Origin: Tritrichomonas musculus
Taxonomy: Eukaryota > Parabasalia > Tritrichomonadida > Tritrichomonadidae
DNA length: 64,000 bases
Direction of reading: 5' to 3'
Assembly (NCBI GenBank): GCA_039105265.1
Contig: JAPFFF010000005.1
Coordinates: 4,573,501 to 4,637,500, forward strand
Shown: one piece after another, positions 16,511 to 25,292 of the stretch
How the letters are laid out: every line of letters begins with the position of its first letter
How positions within the stretch are numbered: the first letter of the stretch is position 1
Position numbers and translations under genes: made by a program
Notes under the pieces: model-generated
What the model was told of the DNA's origin: nothing
Database searches by the model: none
What the model saw: the letters and a program-made list of their open reading frames with translations, nothing else

Positions 16511-17321
16511 ATATGCTTTCTTTCCCGGAGAGATCGATTGCAATACTACGTGCTAATTTAGCTTTCTCTTCATTATTATTTGCAATGAGACGGAATGCTG
16601 CTCTACAAGCTGGAGCTACAATTAATTGAGCGAATGCCCTATATGGAGAGAATTTAGTAGGTGCATGAGTTGTATGTTTCTTATATTTACGTCTGAATTC
16701 TTCAGTAGTTGGATCTTCTCCACCCCATGCAGTGATCTCAGACATATCATCGTTATATTCAGGTGCATAATATTCATCATTTAAGAATTTACGATAAGAT
16801 TGTTCTTTACGTCTTTGTGGTGTTGGATGTGTTTGATAATATGCACCTTTGAATGGAAAATCTGATGCTTTGGTTGTGTATCCATTAACTGCTACAATCT
16901 TGCCATCACGTCTGACAACGAATTCATCAATTCCATCTTCATCAAGGTCTTCAGAACCACCTGTATATCTATTATTTCCACCAGTTGGTTTGGCATTCCA
17001 TATATCGAATTGACCTGGCATGAAGTTTGCTGATCTGACTATATCACGTGCTTGTCTACTGCTAACGAGATTCTTTAATGTATGTTGCTTGATGTCTTCA
17101 GCATCTTCTGGATTATAATTGAAACCAATTGGAATTCTAGCTGTATGTCTACGTTCGTGAACCTCTGCAGGTAATTCTTCTACTGGAAAATGTTGATTAT
17201 ATTCGAGTTGTCTCGCTCTTCTTGGTTGACGAATTTGAATGACTTCTCCAACTTCAGGTATTGCTTGCTCTTCTGGTGCTTGCTCTTCTGGTGCTGGAAG
17301 TGCTGGTTGTTGATCTGACAT
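16509..17321 (-). CDS. Conserved Maverick protein (PX-type, likely virion)
   Basis: The frame extends to ATG 17351, but the element start motif ATTTTTGCGTCAAGGCAA lies inside that extension, so ATG 17321 (MSDQQPALPA) is preferred: 270 aa. An Ala/Glu/Pro-rich N-terminus is followed by a basic patch (QPRRARQLEYN). A central region reads TGGSEDLDEDGIDEFVVRR with KIVAVNGYTTKASDFPFKG. Its calcium-loop-like DLDEDGIDE stretch looks like a conserved Maverick element rather than host sequence. It ends at TGA, after which the +1 frame stays open through the 121-aa ORF. The combined ~390-residue product would be a credible virion or minor capsid protein. Exact role unknown. Confidence 0.65.
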   Translation of the reverse strand: MSDQQPALPAPEEQAPEEQAIPEVGEVIQIRQPRRARQLEYNQHFPVEELPAEVHERRHTARIPIGFNYNPEDAEDIKQHTLKNLVSSRQARDIVRSANFMPGQFDIWNAKPTGGNNRYTGGSEDLDEDGIDEFVVRRDGKIVAVNGYTTKASDFPFKGAYYQTHPTPQRRKEQSYRKFLNDEYYAPEYNDDMSEITAWGGEDPTTEEFRRKYKKHTTHAPTKFSPYRAFAQLIVAPACRAAFRLIANNNEEKAKLARSIAIDLSGKESI

Positions 17322-17345
17322 TTGCCTTGACGCAAAAATATTATC
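17322..17345 (-). promoter_or_regulatory. Maverick start motif deciding the start at 17321
   Basis: Minus strand: AATATTTTTGCGTCAAGGCA then AATG. It falls downstream of the alternative ATG at 17351 and directly before 17321. Confidence 0.6.
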
Positions 17346-17368
17346 AAGCATCTTTTGATATGATTAAT

Positions 17369-18694
17369 TTAACAGAATGGCCAGCATGGGCAGCCACGAC
17401 AGCGAGGACAGTTATCTTCTGTTATTTTCAAAGATCCAGTATTTCTAATTGAATCATTTAGCATGAATCTAACAAGAACTATATCTCTTGGTCTCAAAGA
17501 TCTCACTACTTCATAGGACCATCCGTTACCCATTTTTATTAATGTTGATTTACGTTTTCGGTTATGGTAATCTATAAGAAGATAAGACTTATCTTGGGCA
17601 TGGCATGCTTCAACTCCATAGAATAAAATTGAATTCACATAGTTTGGTTTAGCAATTTGCTCTACGAATTCACGCGTGAAACCTACATCATTTATATTTA
17701 TATTTTGAGTATCAATGTCAAAATAATGACACACATGTTGAATGTAATTACTAATTGTTGTATCTCGAGGTGTTTCTGGAACAGTATTTGGAATCAAATT
17801 GTTATCAAATTGATTATTTTTTCGTTTGTCTCGATGATTACGACTATTTTCACGATCTTCGTTTTCTAATTCTCGAAGTCTAATGTCTGCCTCAATTGAC
17901 CTCATGGCTATAGCTGTATTATTATCATCAGTATGAGTAATGACATTCAATGCATTTTGATTAGGCTCTGATACTGAACCATGTGAACCATTTAAATCCA
18001 TTGTTCGTTTATTATTTAAATTAATGTGGCTCAAATCAAATAGTCGACTTATGAAGCCACCCCGTTGTTGTTGTATTCGATTTGGAGTTGGTGATCGTGA
18101 TGGACTTGATGACGATGCAGCTCGTGGTTGATAAGGATTTCTATGGACAGCTTCTTGTCTATATGGTTGACGTTGGTGATGTTGCTGATGTTGCTGATGT
18201 TGTTGCTGATGTGGTTGCTCATATTGCTGATATTGTTGCTGATATTGCTGCTGATATTGCTGTTGATATGGTTGTTGATATGGTTGTTGATATGGTTGTT
18301 GATATTGTTGTTGATATGGTTGTTGATATTGCTGTTGATATGGTTGTTGATATGGTTGTTGATATTGTTGTTGATATGGTTGTTGATATTGCTGTTGATA
18401 TGGTTGTTGATATTGTTGTTGATATGGTTGTTGATATTGTTGCTGTCTTGGTTGCAGTTGATATTGCTGTCTTGGTTGCAGTTGATATTGTTGTTGTCGT
18501 GGTTGTTGTTGCTGTTGTTGCTGTCGTGGTGGTGGTGGTGGTGGTGGTTGCTGCCTTTGATATTGTCGTTGATTTGGTGGTTGTTGTTGCCTTTGATATT
18601 GATGATATGCTAGATTAGGATTAGCATGTTGAGCATTAGGAAGAACTGGACTTTGAGCTCGAGAATTACTAGATGAATCAAATATGTCAACCAT
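17369..18694 (-). CDS. Maverick Gln/Tyr/Pro-repeat protein with Cys-rich C-terminus
   Basis: The frame is open to 18826, but ATG 18694 (MVDIFDSSSNSRAQ) follows AATTTTTGGTGCCAATCAAA, the element start motif, giving 441 aa. About residues 45-180 are built from QQYQQPYQ-type repeats with a poly-Pro run near residue 50. Residues 200-330 are polar. The last 110 residues form a small globular domain (DIDTQNININDVGF, YLLIDYHNRKRKSTLI) that ends in a cysteine cluster (CPRCRGCPCWPFC), possibly metal-binding or disulphide-linked. I do not recognise the domain. The repeat region is antisense to several long but spurious plus-strand frames. A structural or scaffold role is a guess. Confidence 0.7.
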   Translation of the reverse strand: MVDIFDSSSNSRAQSPVLPNAQHANPNLAYHQYQRQQQPPNQRQYQRQQPPPPPPPRQQQQQQQPRQQQYQLQPRQQYQLQPRQQQYQQPYQQQYQQPYQQQYQQPYQQQYQQPYQQPYQQQYQQPYQQQYQQPYQQPYQQPYQQQYQQQYQQQYQQYEQPHQQQHQQHQQHHQRQPYRQEAVHRNPYQPRAASSSSPSRSPTPNRIQQQRGGFISRLFDLSHINLNNKRTMDLNGSHGSVSEPNQNALNVITHTDDNNTAIAMRSIEADIRLRELENEDRENSRNHRDKRKNNQFDNNLIPNTVPETPRDTTISNYIQHVCHYFDIDTQNININDVGFTREFVEQIAKPNYVNSILFYGVEACHAQDKSYLLIDYHNRKRKSTLIKMGNGWSYEVVRSLRPRDIVLVRFMLNDSIRNTGSLKITEDNCPRCRGCPCWPFC

Positions 18695-18738
18695 TTTATA
18701 CTTTGATTGGCACCAAAAATTGTTTAACTTTGAGATAA

Positions 18739-19899
18739 ATGACTGCAATATTAACCAAACAAAATGCATTAGATGGAGCCTTGGTAGGAGGTTCTGGCAA
18801 AGGTGGTGATGGAATATTTGATTCAATTCATGTTAAAGGTGATGCCACAATAGATGGTAGTTGTAAAATCTTCTTTGGTGAAGAATATGGTGAACCTCAA
18901 AGTGTCAAAGAATGTTTCGAAACATTTGGGAAAGCATTAACGGATATAACTAGCGACATTCAATCACATCGAACCGTTATCGATACACATGGAACCAAAC
19001 TTGCTGACCATGAAGATAGAATATCAACTTTAGAGAATGCTCCTCCATCTGCAATCGAGAAGGTAATGACTTATGAAGAAGGTTGTGATGAATTCATAAT
19101 TGATGCAAATAATATCCATAAATTAAGTGATTTGGATCTAAGAGATTCTCAGGGAGAAGTCCGTTCGGATCCTCAGGGCCATTCAACATACAACATTCTT
19201 GAGATTGATTACTCTGGATCTGTAAGTGGACAAGTCTTTGAGATCATCTTTCCAAAGAATCTTGAAATTGAAAATGCTTATATTTCATTTGAGAATGAAT
19301 CATTCACGAATCCCATTATTGAATACATTGATGAGAAATATCAATTGAAGTACATCAGCAATGAATCAAAACCTCGAATATACATGTCGAAATCTGCAAT
19401 CTACGACCCATTTGAACTATATACTGATGGATTCATGAAGATCAAATTCGTTGGGAAAATGCATCAAATCTCAGTTATTAAAGATTGTGCTGAAGGTACA
19501 TTAATGAATCTCAAGTGTAATCTCATTGATGCTGACAATTGCTTCAAACTCTATAGGTCTCCTTTACCAGATTTCTATACAATCAAGTCAATCGGGGATT
19601 ACAATTTGGATACTGCAAATGGTTTATATTATGCTGACTGGGGATATAATCCTGATTCCGATTCATTCAATTCACTCATTGAAGGACAGACATTCGAGCT
19701 TCATGATAACGTATTTGGGACTCATTACAAGCTTACTAAATCTGGAGGTAAATGGATTGGTACCAATTATTGCGTTAACATTCCACTGAAGATGCGTAAA
19801 GAGAATTCATATGGATCCTTGAATAGAGACATTCCATACATTTCAATCAAGAAGAATGCTGCAAACATATTTGCTTTGAAAGGTCTAATCAATTTATGA
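18739..19899 (+). CDS. Maverick fibre-like protein, N-terminal ORF
   Basis: The 386-aa ORF starts ATG 18739 in a 44-bp divergent intergenic region. The Gly-rich N-terminus (GALVGGSGKGGDGIFDSIHV) and the phrase VKGDATIDGSCKIF resemble phage and giant-virus fibre anchors. Residues 55-100 form a coiled coil (DIQSHRTVIDTHGTKLADHE), followed by beta-rich domains. It ends at TGA 19897, and the +1 frame is already open there and leads into the 939-aa fibre ORF, so the two may be one long protein. The role would be an appendage for attachment to host cells, inferred from architecture only. Confidence 0.65.
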   Translation: MTAILTKQNALDGALVGGSGKGGDGIFDSIHVKGDATIDGSCKIFFGEEYGEPQSVKECFETFGKALTDITSDIQSHRTVIDTHGTKLADHEDRISTLENAPPSAIEKVMTYEEGCDEFIIDANNIHKLSDLDLRDSQGEVRSDPQGHSTYNILEIDYSGSVSGQVFEIIFPKNLEIENAYISFENESFTNPIIEYIDEKYQLKYISNESKPRIYMSKSAIYDPFELYTDGFMKIKFVGKMHQISVIKDCAEGTLMNLKCNLIDADNCFKLYRSPLPDFYTIKSIGDYNLDTANGLYYADWGYNPDSDSFNSLIEGQTFELHDNVFGTHYKLTKSGGKWIGTNYCVNIPLKMRKENSYGSLNRDIPYISIKKNAANIFALKGLINL

Positions 19900-19918
19900 A
19901 TCCGGGAATCCATTAAAG

Positions 19919-22738
19919 ATGATGCTTGACAAAGGTATGATAACATATAGTTCCAATACTAGAATGGGTGATCCAGATGAAACCAATGATGTCTGGCGTG
20001 TATGGTTTGGATGCAATGAAGATAAGAGTGGAGACTATTCTGCTACATTAACCCTTGATGGACATACTTATGAATTCGTCATTGGATTCAAATATTCATG
20101 GAAGCATGAGCATACATATGAGATCAAAACCGACAACTATTTTGAATATATCCCTTACCGTTATGAATCATTTATTGAAACAGATTCTGATAATTTGAGA
20201 GTTTACATGAAGGCTGATCCAGAATTCAACATCCCAATTGATGAAAATATTGAATACCCAGGTGGCAATACATTCGAATTTCTAGCTTCAACGGGTTACT
20301 ATTCTGTATCACCTAGACCGGAATCTTGCACAACATTGATGACAAACTTCAATATCCAAACATCTGGAATAGTCATTGGAGAGAATATTGAATCACATAT
20401 CTTTGAATTGAATTCGTTAGGGAATGTTGTTGATATAGCTGTTAACGACATATCATCTTTGGAGAAATATTGTAATCGTTTGCAGAAAGAATTTGATGAC
20501 ATGCAACCTAAATTCAGCTGGTTTGATTACATTGCCGGCAAGTTCGTTAACATTGGATCATCTGTATTTACATTTGGGAAAGTTGGTGCTGGAGATCTAT
20601 TGCAAATCTCTATTGATGGAATTAAAGGTCTTTCTAAACTATCATTTGCCAAAGATGCTGATAAAGATGATGGAATAGAATTAGAAGATATTGATGAAGT
20701 CGTTAGAGACAAATCTGTGAATCAATCAAGAGAAATCATTAAAGAATTGACATATGTCGATACCATTATTGAGATCCCAAATGAGAAATATTGTCACAGA
20801 TATTATACTGATACATTGAAAGGTACATTAGAAGTTGAAACCAAAGTGGACAATGAGGGTGAAGTAATCAAGTTAAATACATATTCCATCAATGAAGATA
20901 AGAGTTTCACATTGCAAAGCAAGTACGACACCTCAGGTGATGCGAAGCAAGTATCAAATGAGTCATCAAATGGGTCACTTTATGAAATTACTTTCGAAGA
21001 TCCATATTTAATGATTATCACCATGGGAAGTCATGAACCATTATCTGTTAGAATCAAGTATACAACCAAAGTTGAGAATTCTGAATTAGGTTTAGGTGAA
21101 ACGTTAACGAATAAGCAATTGATGTCTGCAGCTGCTATCAAGAAACTCATTGAAAACCATAAAACAAATTGGTTGAATGAGATCCCAAAAATGCCAGAGA
21201 ATTTGGTTAATGAATCTGCTTTGAGTACTGCTTTAGAATCATATGTAAAGAAAGAAGACGTATTATCAACCGAAAATATAACTCAAGAATTATCAATCAC
21301 TACCCACTTCGTAAATGGAACGACAAATGATGAGGATAAAAGGACGAATATTACAAATTTGGATGGAGATTTATGCAAAATATTAAAGAAATCATCATTA
21401 ATAGTGAAAGGCTCTTGTAATAATGAAGATATTTCAGGAGAATATTTGTATGATAGTGAAGACTTGGAATATTATCATTACAAGAAAGGTGAAAATACTT
21501 TTTCTATATATTATTTCTATTATGGTGGAACATTCAGATATAATGATAACTATGCTGTCGATCTAGAATCAGTATGTTATTCATACAAGCTTGAAGTTTA
21601 TGATGAATATTGTATTCCAAATATGAATTTCGTAAAAACTAATTTTGCATTAAAATCTGATATCCCTGAACCAGTTGACTTGACACCTTATGCACTCAAG
21701 ACTGATATTCCTACTGTTGATCTAGAACCATATGCCACTAAAACTAATAATATCCCATATGAAGTTGACAGAAAGGATGGTAGTTGTGCTTTTATATTTA
21801 GTTTAGCTAAGACTCCTTTGAATTTCAGTGTAAAAATAGTACTAAGGTGGACAAATTCTGCTAACGAACCAGATTGGGTGGGTATTACTGGGGATGTTAT
21901 AAATGGTACTCTTCAAAATATAGAAGTCCAAAATGCTACTAGCGGTACCAAGAAAAGGTTTACATTCCCGGGGCAACAAGGATATACTCAAATTAGGTTA
22001 GACACCAGCATTTATTACTGGAAAGATGGTAAAGTCAGATTTTTGAACGTTAATTCCAATTTTTCTGATGAGACTCTCCTAAATTATGATCCTAACGAAA
22101 CATACTTTACAGAATATGTGACTTATGGTGGAGATCTAGAACCTTATGCACTCAAAACTGACATTCCTACTATTGATCTAGAACCTTATGCATTGAAGAG
22201 TGATATCCCAGAACCAGTTGACTTGACACCATATTATACTAGTACCCAGGCTGATGAGAAGTTCGTTGATGAAGATGAATTGGCTTATGAATTAGATAAG
22301 TATGAGACCAAGGATGTGGCTGATGGGAAATATGCATTGAAAACGGATATCCCTGAACCAGTTGACTTGAATAAATATGTATCAAAAAATGATGATGGTT
22401 CATTATCAATTAATAGTACCGAAAGTAATATTGCAAGTTTCTTTAGTTCTATTGATTCTAATACACTTGCTTTATTTAGATTTGGATATAATGATACTTA
22501 TAATACTGTCTTTATGTATAGGTCTTCAAAAACTGCTGATACTGGTGAAGTATTTATATATGTTGATGGTCATAGATTTCAATCATTTAGCATGTTTGGT
22601 ACTGCAAGAAATACAACAATTGATTCAAATTTATATGTTTCTGGCAAGATACATCAAGTCCACTTACATATAACTTCCCAATGGTTCAAATACAATCACT
22701 CATTACTGTCCAATCGAAGCAGGTCAAAACATATCTGA
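19919..22738 (+). CDS. Maverick fibre-like protein with phage-tail-type repeats
   Basis: This 939-aa ORF begins ATG 19919 without an element start motif, 19 bp after the previous TGA, which supports continuation from the preceding ORF. Beta-rich domains fill residues 1-560. Then come repeated phrases typical of trimeric tail fibres: EPVDLTPYALKTDIPTVDLE near 580-600, and several ALKTDIP / ALKSDIPEPVDL copies near 740-820, with a helical KYETKDVADGKYALKT segment. The reading degenerates after residue 905 (HQVHLHITSQWFKYN looks random), while the other frame reads a plausible fibre end (GSNTITHYCPIEAGQNISDF). A frame break therefore lies between about 22,650 and 22,735. Probably a virion spike or host-recognition fibre. 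Confidence 0.7.
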   Translation: MMLDKGMITYSSNTRMGDPDETNDVWRVWFGCNEDKSGDYSATLTLDGHTYEFVIGFKYSWKHEHTYEIKTDNYFEYIPYRYESFIETDSDNLRVYMKADPEFNIPIDENIEYPGGNTFEFLASTGYYSVSPRPESCTTLMTNFNIQTSGIVIGENIESHIFELNSLGNVVDIAVNDISSLEKYCNRLQKEFDDMQPKFSWFDYIAGKFVNIGSSVFTFGKVGAGDLLQISIDGIKGLSKLSFAKDADKDDGIELEDIDEVVRDKSVNQSREIIKELTYVDTIIEIPNEKYCHRYYTDTLKGTLEVETKVDNEGEVIKLNTYSINEDKSFTLQSKYDTSGDAKQVSNESSNGSLYEITFEDPYLMIITMGSHEPLSVRIKYTTKVENSELGLGETLTNKQLMSAAAIKKLIENHKTNWLNEIPKMPENLVNESALSTALESYVKKEDVLSTENITQELSITTHFVNGTTNDEDKRTNITNLDGDLCKILKKSSLIVKGSCNNEDISGEYLYDSEDLEYYHYKKGENTFSIYYFYYGGTFRYNDNYAVDLESVCYSYKLEVYDEYCIPNMNFVKTNFALKSDIPEPVDLTPYALKTDIPTVDLEPYATKTNNIPYEVDRKDGSCAFIFSLAKTPLNFSVKIVLRWTNSANEPDWVGITGDVINGTLQNIEVQNATSGTKKRFTFPGQQGYTQIRLDTSIYYWKDGKVRFLNVNSNFSDETLLNYDPNETYFTEYVTYGGDLEPYALKTDIPTIDLEPYALKSDIPEPVDLTPYYTSTQADEKFVDEDELAYELDKYETKDVADGKYALKTDIPEPVDLNKYVSKNDDGSLSINSTESNIASFFSSIDSNTLALFRFGYNDTYNTVFMYRSSKTADTGEVFIYVDGHRFQSFSMFGTARNTTIDSNLYVSGKIHQVHLHITSQWFKYNHSLLSNRSRSKHI

Positions 22739-23108
22739 TTTCGTTGCAGGAAAGCCTGTATTCATGAGTGGACATGTATATAAATATGTTAACGGATCCT
22801 TCATTAGTTCCACTGCTAACGATTCAACTGATTGCATTTGTAGTGTAGTAATCAATGGATCCTATAAAGAGTTCGTTGGAGTGATTACAGAAGTGGATGT
22901 TGAAAATGGATGTATCAAATTTGCTTCTCATGGAGACATGTTATTCACAGTTGATGATGCAAATCTCTATCAAATTGGTGACGTAATTCTCTATAACGGA
23001 AAGATCTTGGATGAAGATTATGCAATGACTTTACGCATTCAGCAATCAATTGTTGGAAAGGTGACTGCAAAAATAAATGAAACGACATTAGCAATATTCA
23101 AATCTTAG
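22674..23108 (+). CDS. C-terminal (head) part of the Maverick fibre, other frame
   Basis: This frame is open from 22674 and reads GSNTITHYCPIEAGQNISDF, VAGKPVFMSGHVYKYVNGSF and on to TAG 23108. An internal ATG at 22764 would give only 114 aa. It is a beta-rich domain with regularly spaced Gly/Asp turns (VDVENGCIKFASHGDMLF, NLYQIGDVILYNGKI) and would form the distal knob of the fibre. It overlaps the end of the 939-aa ORF and converges with the next minus-strand gene with a 4-bp overlap. It is most probably part of the fibre gene disrupted by an indel or read by +1 recoding. Confidence 0.6.
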   Translation, partial: LPNGSNTITHYCPIEAGQNISDFVAGKPVFMSGHVYKYVNGSFISSTANDSTDCICSVVINGSYKEFVGVITEVDVENGCIKFASHGDMLFTVDDANLYQIGDVILYNGKILDEDYAMTLRIQQSIVGKVTAKINETTLAIFKS

Positions 23109-23650
23109 ACTTTAATAGATCTTTTTGCAATTTTTTCACGAATCATTTCAGGGCATCCAACAAAGAATCCATCAGCAAATGCTTTACATGGATAGTATTC
23201 AATTTCTTTACCATCTTTGTTGACAAAAGAAGCTGGTTTCAGGTCAATGGATAGTATTGAACGATTGCTATTTGGTCCGTAATCTTTTATTATTTTTGAT
23301 TCTCCAACCTTGATGAAAACATTTTTAGCTTTGAATATTTTTCTTATATCATTTCTATCAAATATGCAATGCTTATTAAAACTCACATACATTGGACTGA
23401 TGACATATATGTTTTCATTGAATTGATCATTTTTGACAAAATTACTATCATATGATATCCATAATGATTCATTGAGATCAATGAGAGGTTCATTTTCTTC
23501 TGCCAGAATAATATCTTCAATATCTGCTATACCAAGGAATTTTTCAACGAATGATGTTGGTGTAAGATACAAATATGGCTTGTAATCGTCACCTTTTGCT
23601 TCAGCAAATTCCCTTTTGGGATCGGTGTTGTGTAGCATGGTGTTTTGCAT
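23105..23650 (-). CDS. Maverick 181-aa protein, unrecognised
   Basis: The frame extends to 23716, but ATG 23650 (MQNTMLHNTDPKREF) follows AATTTTTTACTGCAGACAAA, the element start motif. The product is mixed alpha/beta with a conserved-looking core (YLYLTPTSFVEKFLGIADIE, NIYVISPMYVSFNKHCIF) and a C-terminal cysteine region (YYPCKAFADGFFVGCPEM). I checked it for the His-Asp/Asn-Cys pattern of the adenovirus-type maturation protease and do not find it convincingly. No signal peptide or membrane span. It is the promoter-distal gene next to the large non-coding stretch at 23.7-24.6 kb. Confidence 0.6.
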   Translation of the reverse strand: MQNTMLHNTDPKREFAEAKGDDYKPYLYLTPTSFVEKFLGIADIEDIILAEENEPLIDLNESLWISYDSNFVKNDQFNENIYVISPMYVSFNKHCIFDRNDIRKIFKAKNVFIKVGESKIIKDYGPNSNRSILSIDLKPASFVNKDGKEIEYYPCKAFADGFFVGCPEMIREKIAKRSIKV

Positions 23651-23756
23651 TTTATCTTTTGTCTGCAGTAAAAAATTATGTTTAATAAATATATTTGCAT
23701 CGATTCTCAAAATCAATCCACCATGTGAAATTTGGGAAGCAAAAATGCAAAAACCG

Positions 23757-23837
23757 TTCCCAGGTGGACATGTAGTGCATTCAAAATCCTGAAATAAACA
23801 AGCCTGAAAATCCTATTTTTATACATCCACCTGGGAA
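23757..23837. other. Inverted repeat (hairpin) inside the Maverick non-coding region
   Basis: TTCCCAGGTGGA (23757-23768) pairs with TCCACCTGGGAA (23826-23837). Flanking ACATGTA and TATACAT extend the arms with a two-base bulge. The loop is about 57 bp. Confidence 0.75.
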
Positions 23838-23874
23838 TAGAAGAAGAAGAAAGAATTCCGTATATGACCTTTCT

Positions 23875-24052
23875 TTCACCCTAGCACGACCGGAACGCAT
23901 TAGCGAACATCGTCTAGATGTGGAACCATTATAACTCTTCTTTCAACCTAGCACGACCGGAACGCATTAGCGAACATCATCTAGATGTGGAATTATAATG
24001 GCTCTTCTTTCAACCTAGCACGACCGGAACGCATTAGCGAACATCATCTAGG
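23875..24052. repeat. Three tandem 67-bp repeats
   Basis: The core CTAGCACGACCGGAACGCAT plus TAGCGAACATCATCTAG starts at 23881, 23948 and 24015, exactly 67 bp apart, preceded each time by TCTTTCAAC or TCTTTCACC. It is GC-richer than the surroundings and non-coding, so a protein-binding or replication/packaging signal is plausible. Confidence 0.85.
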
Positions 24053-24103
24053 GACGAGATCATATACGGAACCTCTCAGAAGAATATGAAGAATTTTACA
24101 AAT

Positions 24104-24184
24104 AAAAACGGTCCATAGCAGAATCGAACCAGGTACTCCGGATTACCATGGAAACGACTTACCACTGAGCCGTGTCTGGCCAGA
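24104..24184 (-). ncRNA. tRNA-like unit with Pol III A and B boxes (degenerate)
   Basis: On the minus strand, CGGCTCAGTGG (24172-24162) matches the Pol III A box and GGTTCGATTC (24130-24121) the B box, about 40 nt apart as in tRNAs. A T5 terminator lies at 24108-24104. However, the acceptor, D and T stems do not pair properly, so it is not a normal tRNA gene. It may be a tRNA pseudogene, a tRNA-like non-coding RNA or a primer-type element. Confidence 0.4.
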
Positions 24185-24333
24185 CATAAATTTGGATCCA
24201 TATAGAGATTTATTTATAAGAGGGTGTCACTTTTTGGCTTGGAAACGCTATCCGCTTTGCGGAGTACGAAGTAACTCAGTGTAGGAAGCAGATAGAGCGG
24301 TTTTGACGATAGATTTGGGATATCGTTTTCGAC

Positions 24334-24388
24334 GGTTATAAGGTCAATTTAATTCACCTTAACCGCCAAGGTCAAATTATTTCACCTT
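24334..24388. other. Two near-palindromes with AAGGT/ACCTT arms
   Basis: AAGGTCAATTTAATTCACCTT (24340-24360) lies within a larger imperfect palindrome GGTTA...TAACC (24334-24365), and AAGGTCAAATTATTTCACCTT (24368-24388) follows directly. Dimeric-protein binding sites or replication-origin iterons are possible roles. Confidence 0.6.
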
Positions 24389-24622
24389 TCCCATATATGG
24401 AAAAATATAAGATTTTGCTTCCAATTTTCTGAAGACCATATCTCAATGAATACTCAACCGATTTTGACGAATCACATATCAAAAGAAAGCGTAGATAAAG
24501 TAGAATCTAAATATCATTTTAGAAGTAAATTTGATGAACCAGAAGTATATGTATTTGAGCATTTATATTTACATTTTTGATTAACAATGTAATTTAGCAT
24601 ACCATTCGCAAAGCGAAGTGAC

Positions 24623-25276
24623 CTAACAGGTCATTTTCAATGATATTCCATACTTGATGAATTGACTGTAAATGTTATTATAAGCATATTTTAGGTCTTC
24701 GGTTTTACCTTCTTTGGTTACCAATATTTTTGAAACATAGATGATCTTATCTGATTTTCCTCCACATCCGCTGCATCCAATATCTTCATTCAAGACTAAT
24801 TCAACTTTCTCACATCCAGTTAATAATTTGATCATTTCCATCAACAACTTGCTTTCACAGACAACATATGAATTCACTTTTAATGGATTGTTCTCATACA
24901 TTTCAACTAGCATTTCAAGAAATCTGTTTTTCTTGTCAAGCTCATCTAATTCATTTCCCAAATCTGCGATACCCCTGTCTTGTGCTAAATGGAAAGGATT
25001 GTTTGTTGGTTGTGGAGATACTGATTGATATTCCGGATTCGTCATCTGAGTATTTGTAATTGGACCATTCCCTTGAGCAACTTCCGGTTGGGGAGCTTGA
25101 ATAAAATTTACATTTGGATTCAGAGGTTGAACATTTGGATAAAGGGGAATGGAATTTGCTCTTGGATGCTTTTGAGTTGGTTTGATATTAATGTTTACAT
25201 TAGTCTGTTGCTCTTGCTTTATCGTATTATCTGTCTCACTGGATAGTATACGTGCTTGCCTCAAAGTCATTTTCAT
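24623..25276 (-). CDS. Maverick ~217-aa protein, unrecognised
   Basis: Start is ATG 25276 (MKMTLRQARIL) or ATG 25270, both next to ATTTTTGCATTA. The longer frame to 25324 overlaps the upstream gene and is unlikely. A Pro/Gln/Asn-rich linker (residues 20-100) with Gln- and Asn-rich stretches is followed by a helical segment (ELDELDKKNRFLEMLVEMYE) and a C-terminal domain with an odd Cys-Gly-Cys (NEDIGCSGCGGKSDKIIYVS). The NPFHLAQDRGI phrase vaguely suggests a degraded ankyrin-type turn, but I do not claim a family. No enzyme motif seen. Confidence 0.6.
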   Translation of the reverse strand: MKMTLRQARILSSETDNTIKQEQQTNVNINIKPTQKHPRANSIPLYPNVQPLNPNVNFIQAPQPEVAQGNGPITNTQMTNPEYQSVSPQPTNNPFHLAQDRGIADLGNELDELDKKNRFLEMLVEMYENNPLKVNSYVVCESKLLMEMIKLLTGCEKVELVLNEDIGCSGCGGKSDKIIYVSKILVTKEGKTEDLKYAYNNIYSQFIKYGISLKMTC

Positions 25277-25292
25277 TAATGCAAAAATAGAT

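Larger units (their letters stand above)
23651..24622. other. Large non-coding region of the Maverick
   Basis: About 970 bp without a gene, unusual in this compact element. Besides the hairpin, 67-bp repeats, tRNA-like unit and palindromes listed separately, it contains the perfect palindrome GTCTGGCCAGAC (24174-24185) and GCTATCCGCTTTGCGGAG near 24250. It is the best candidate for an origin, enhancer or packaging site. Confidence 0.7.

Noticed and set aside
16509-17351. Start at ATG 17351 for the PX-type protein
   Set aside because: The element start motif lies between 17351 and 17321, so the shorter start fits the pattern of the other genes.
18082-18618. Plus-strand ORFs rich in Val/Asp or Leu/Trp
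   Set aside because: They are antisense to the CAA/CCA-type repeats of the 441-aa Maverick protein.
24104-24184. A functional tRNA gene
   Set aside because: The acceptor, D and T stems do not pair, so I report it only as a tRNA-like unit with Pol III boxes.
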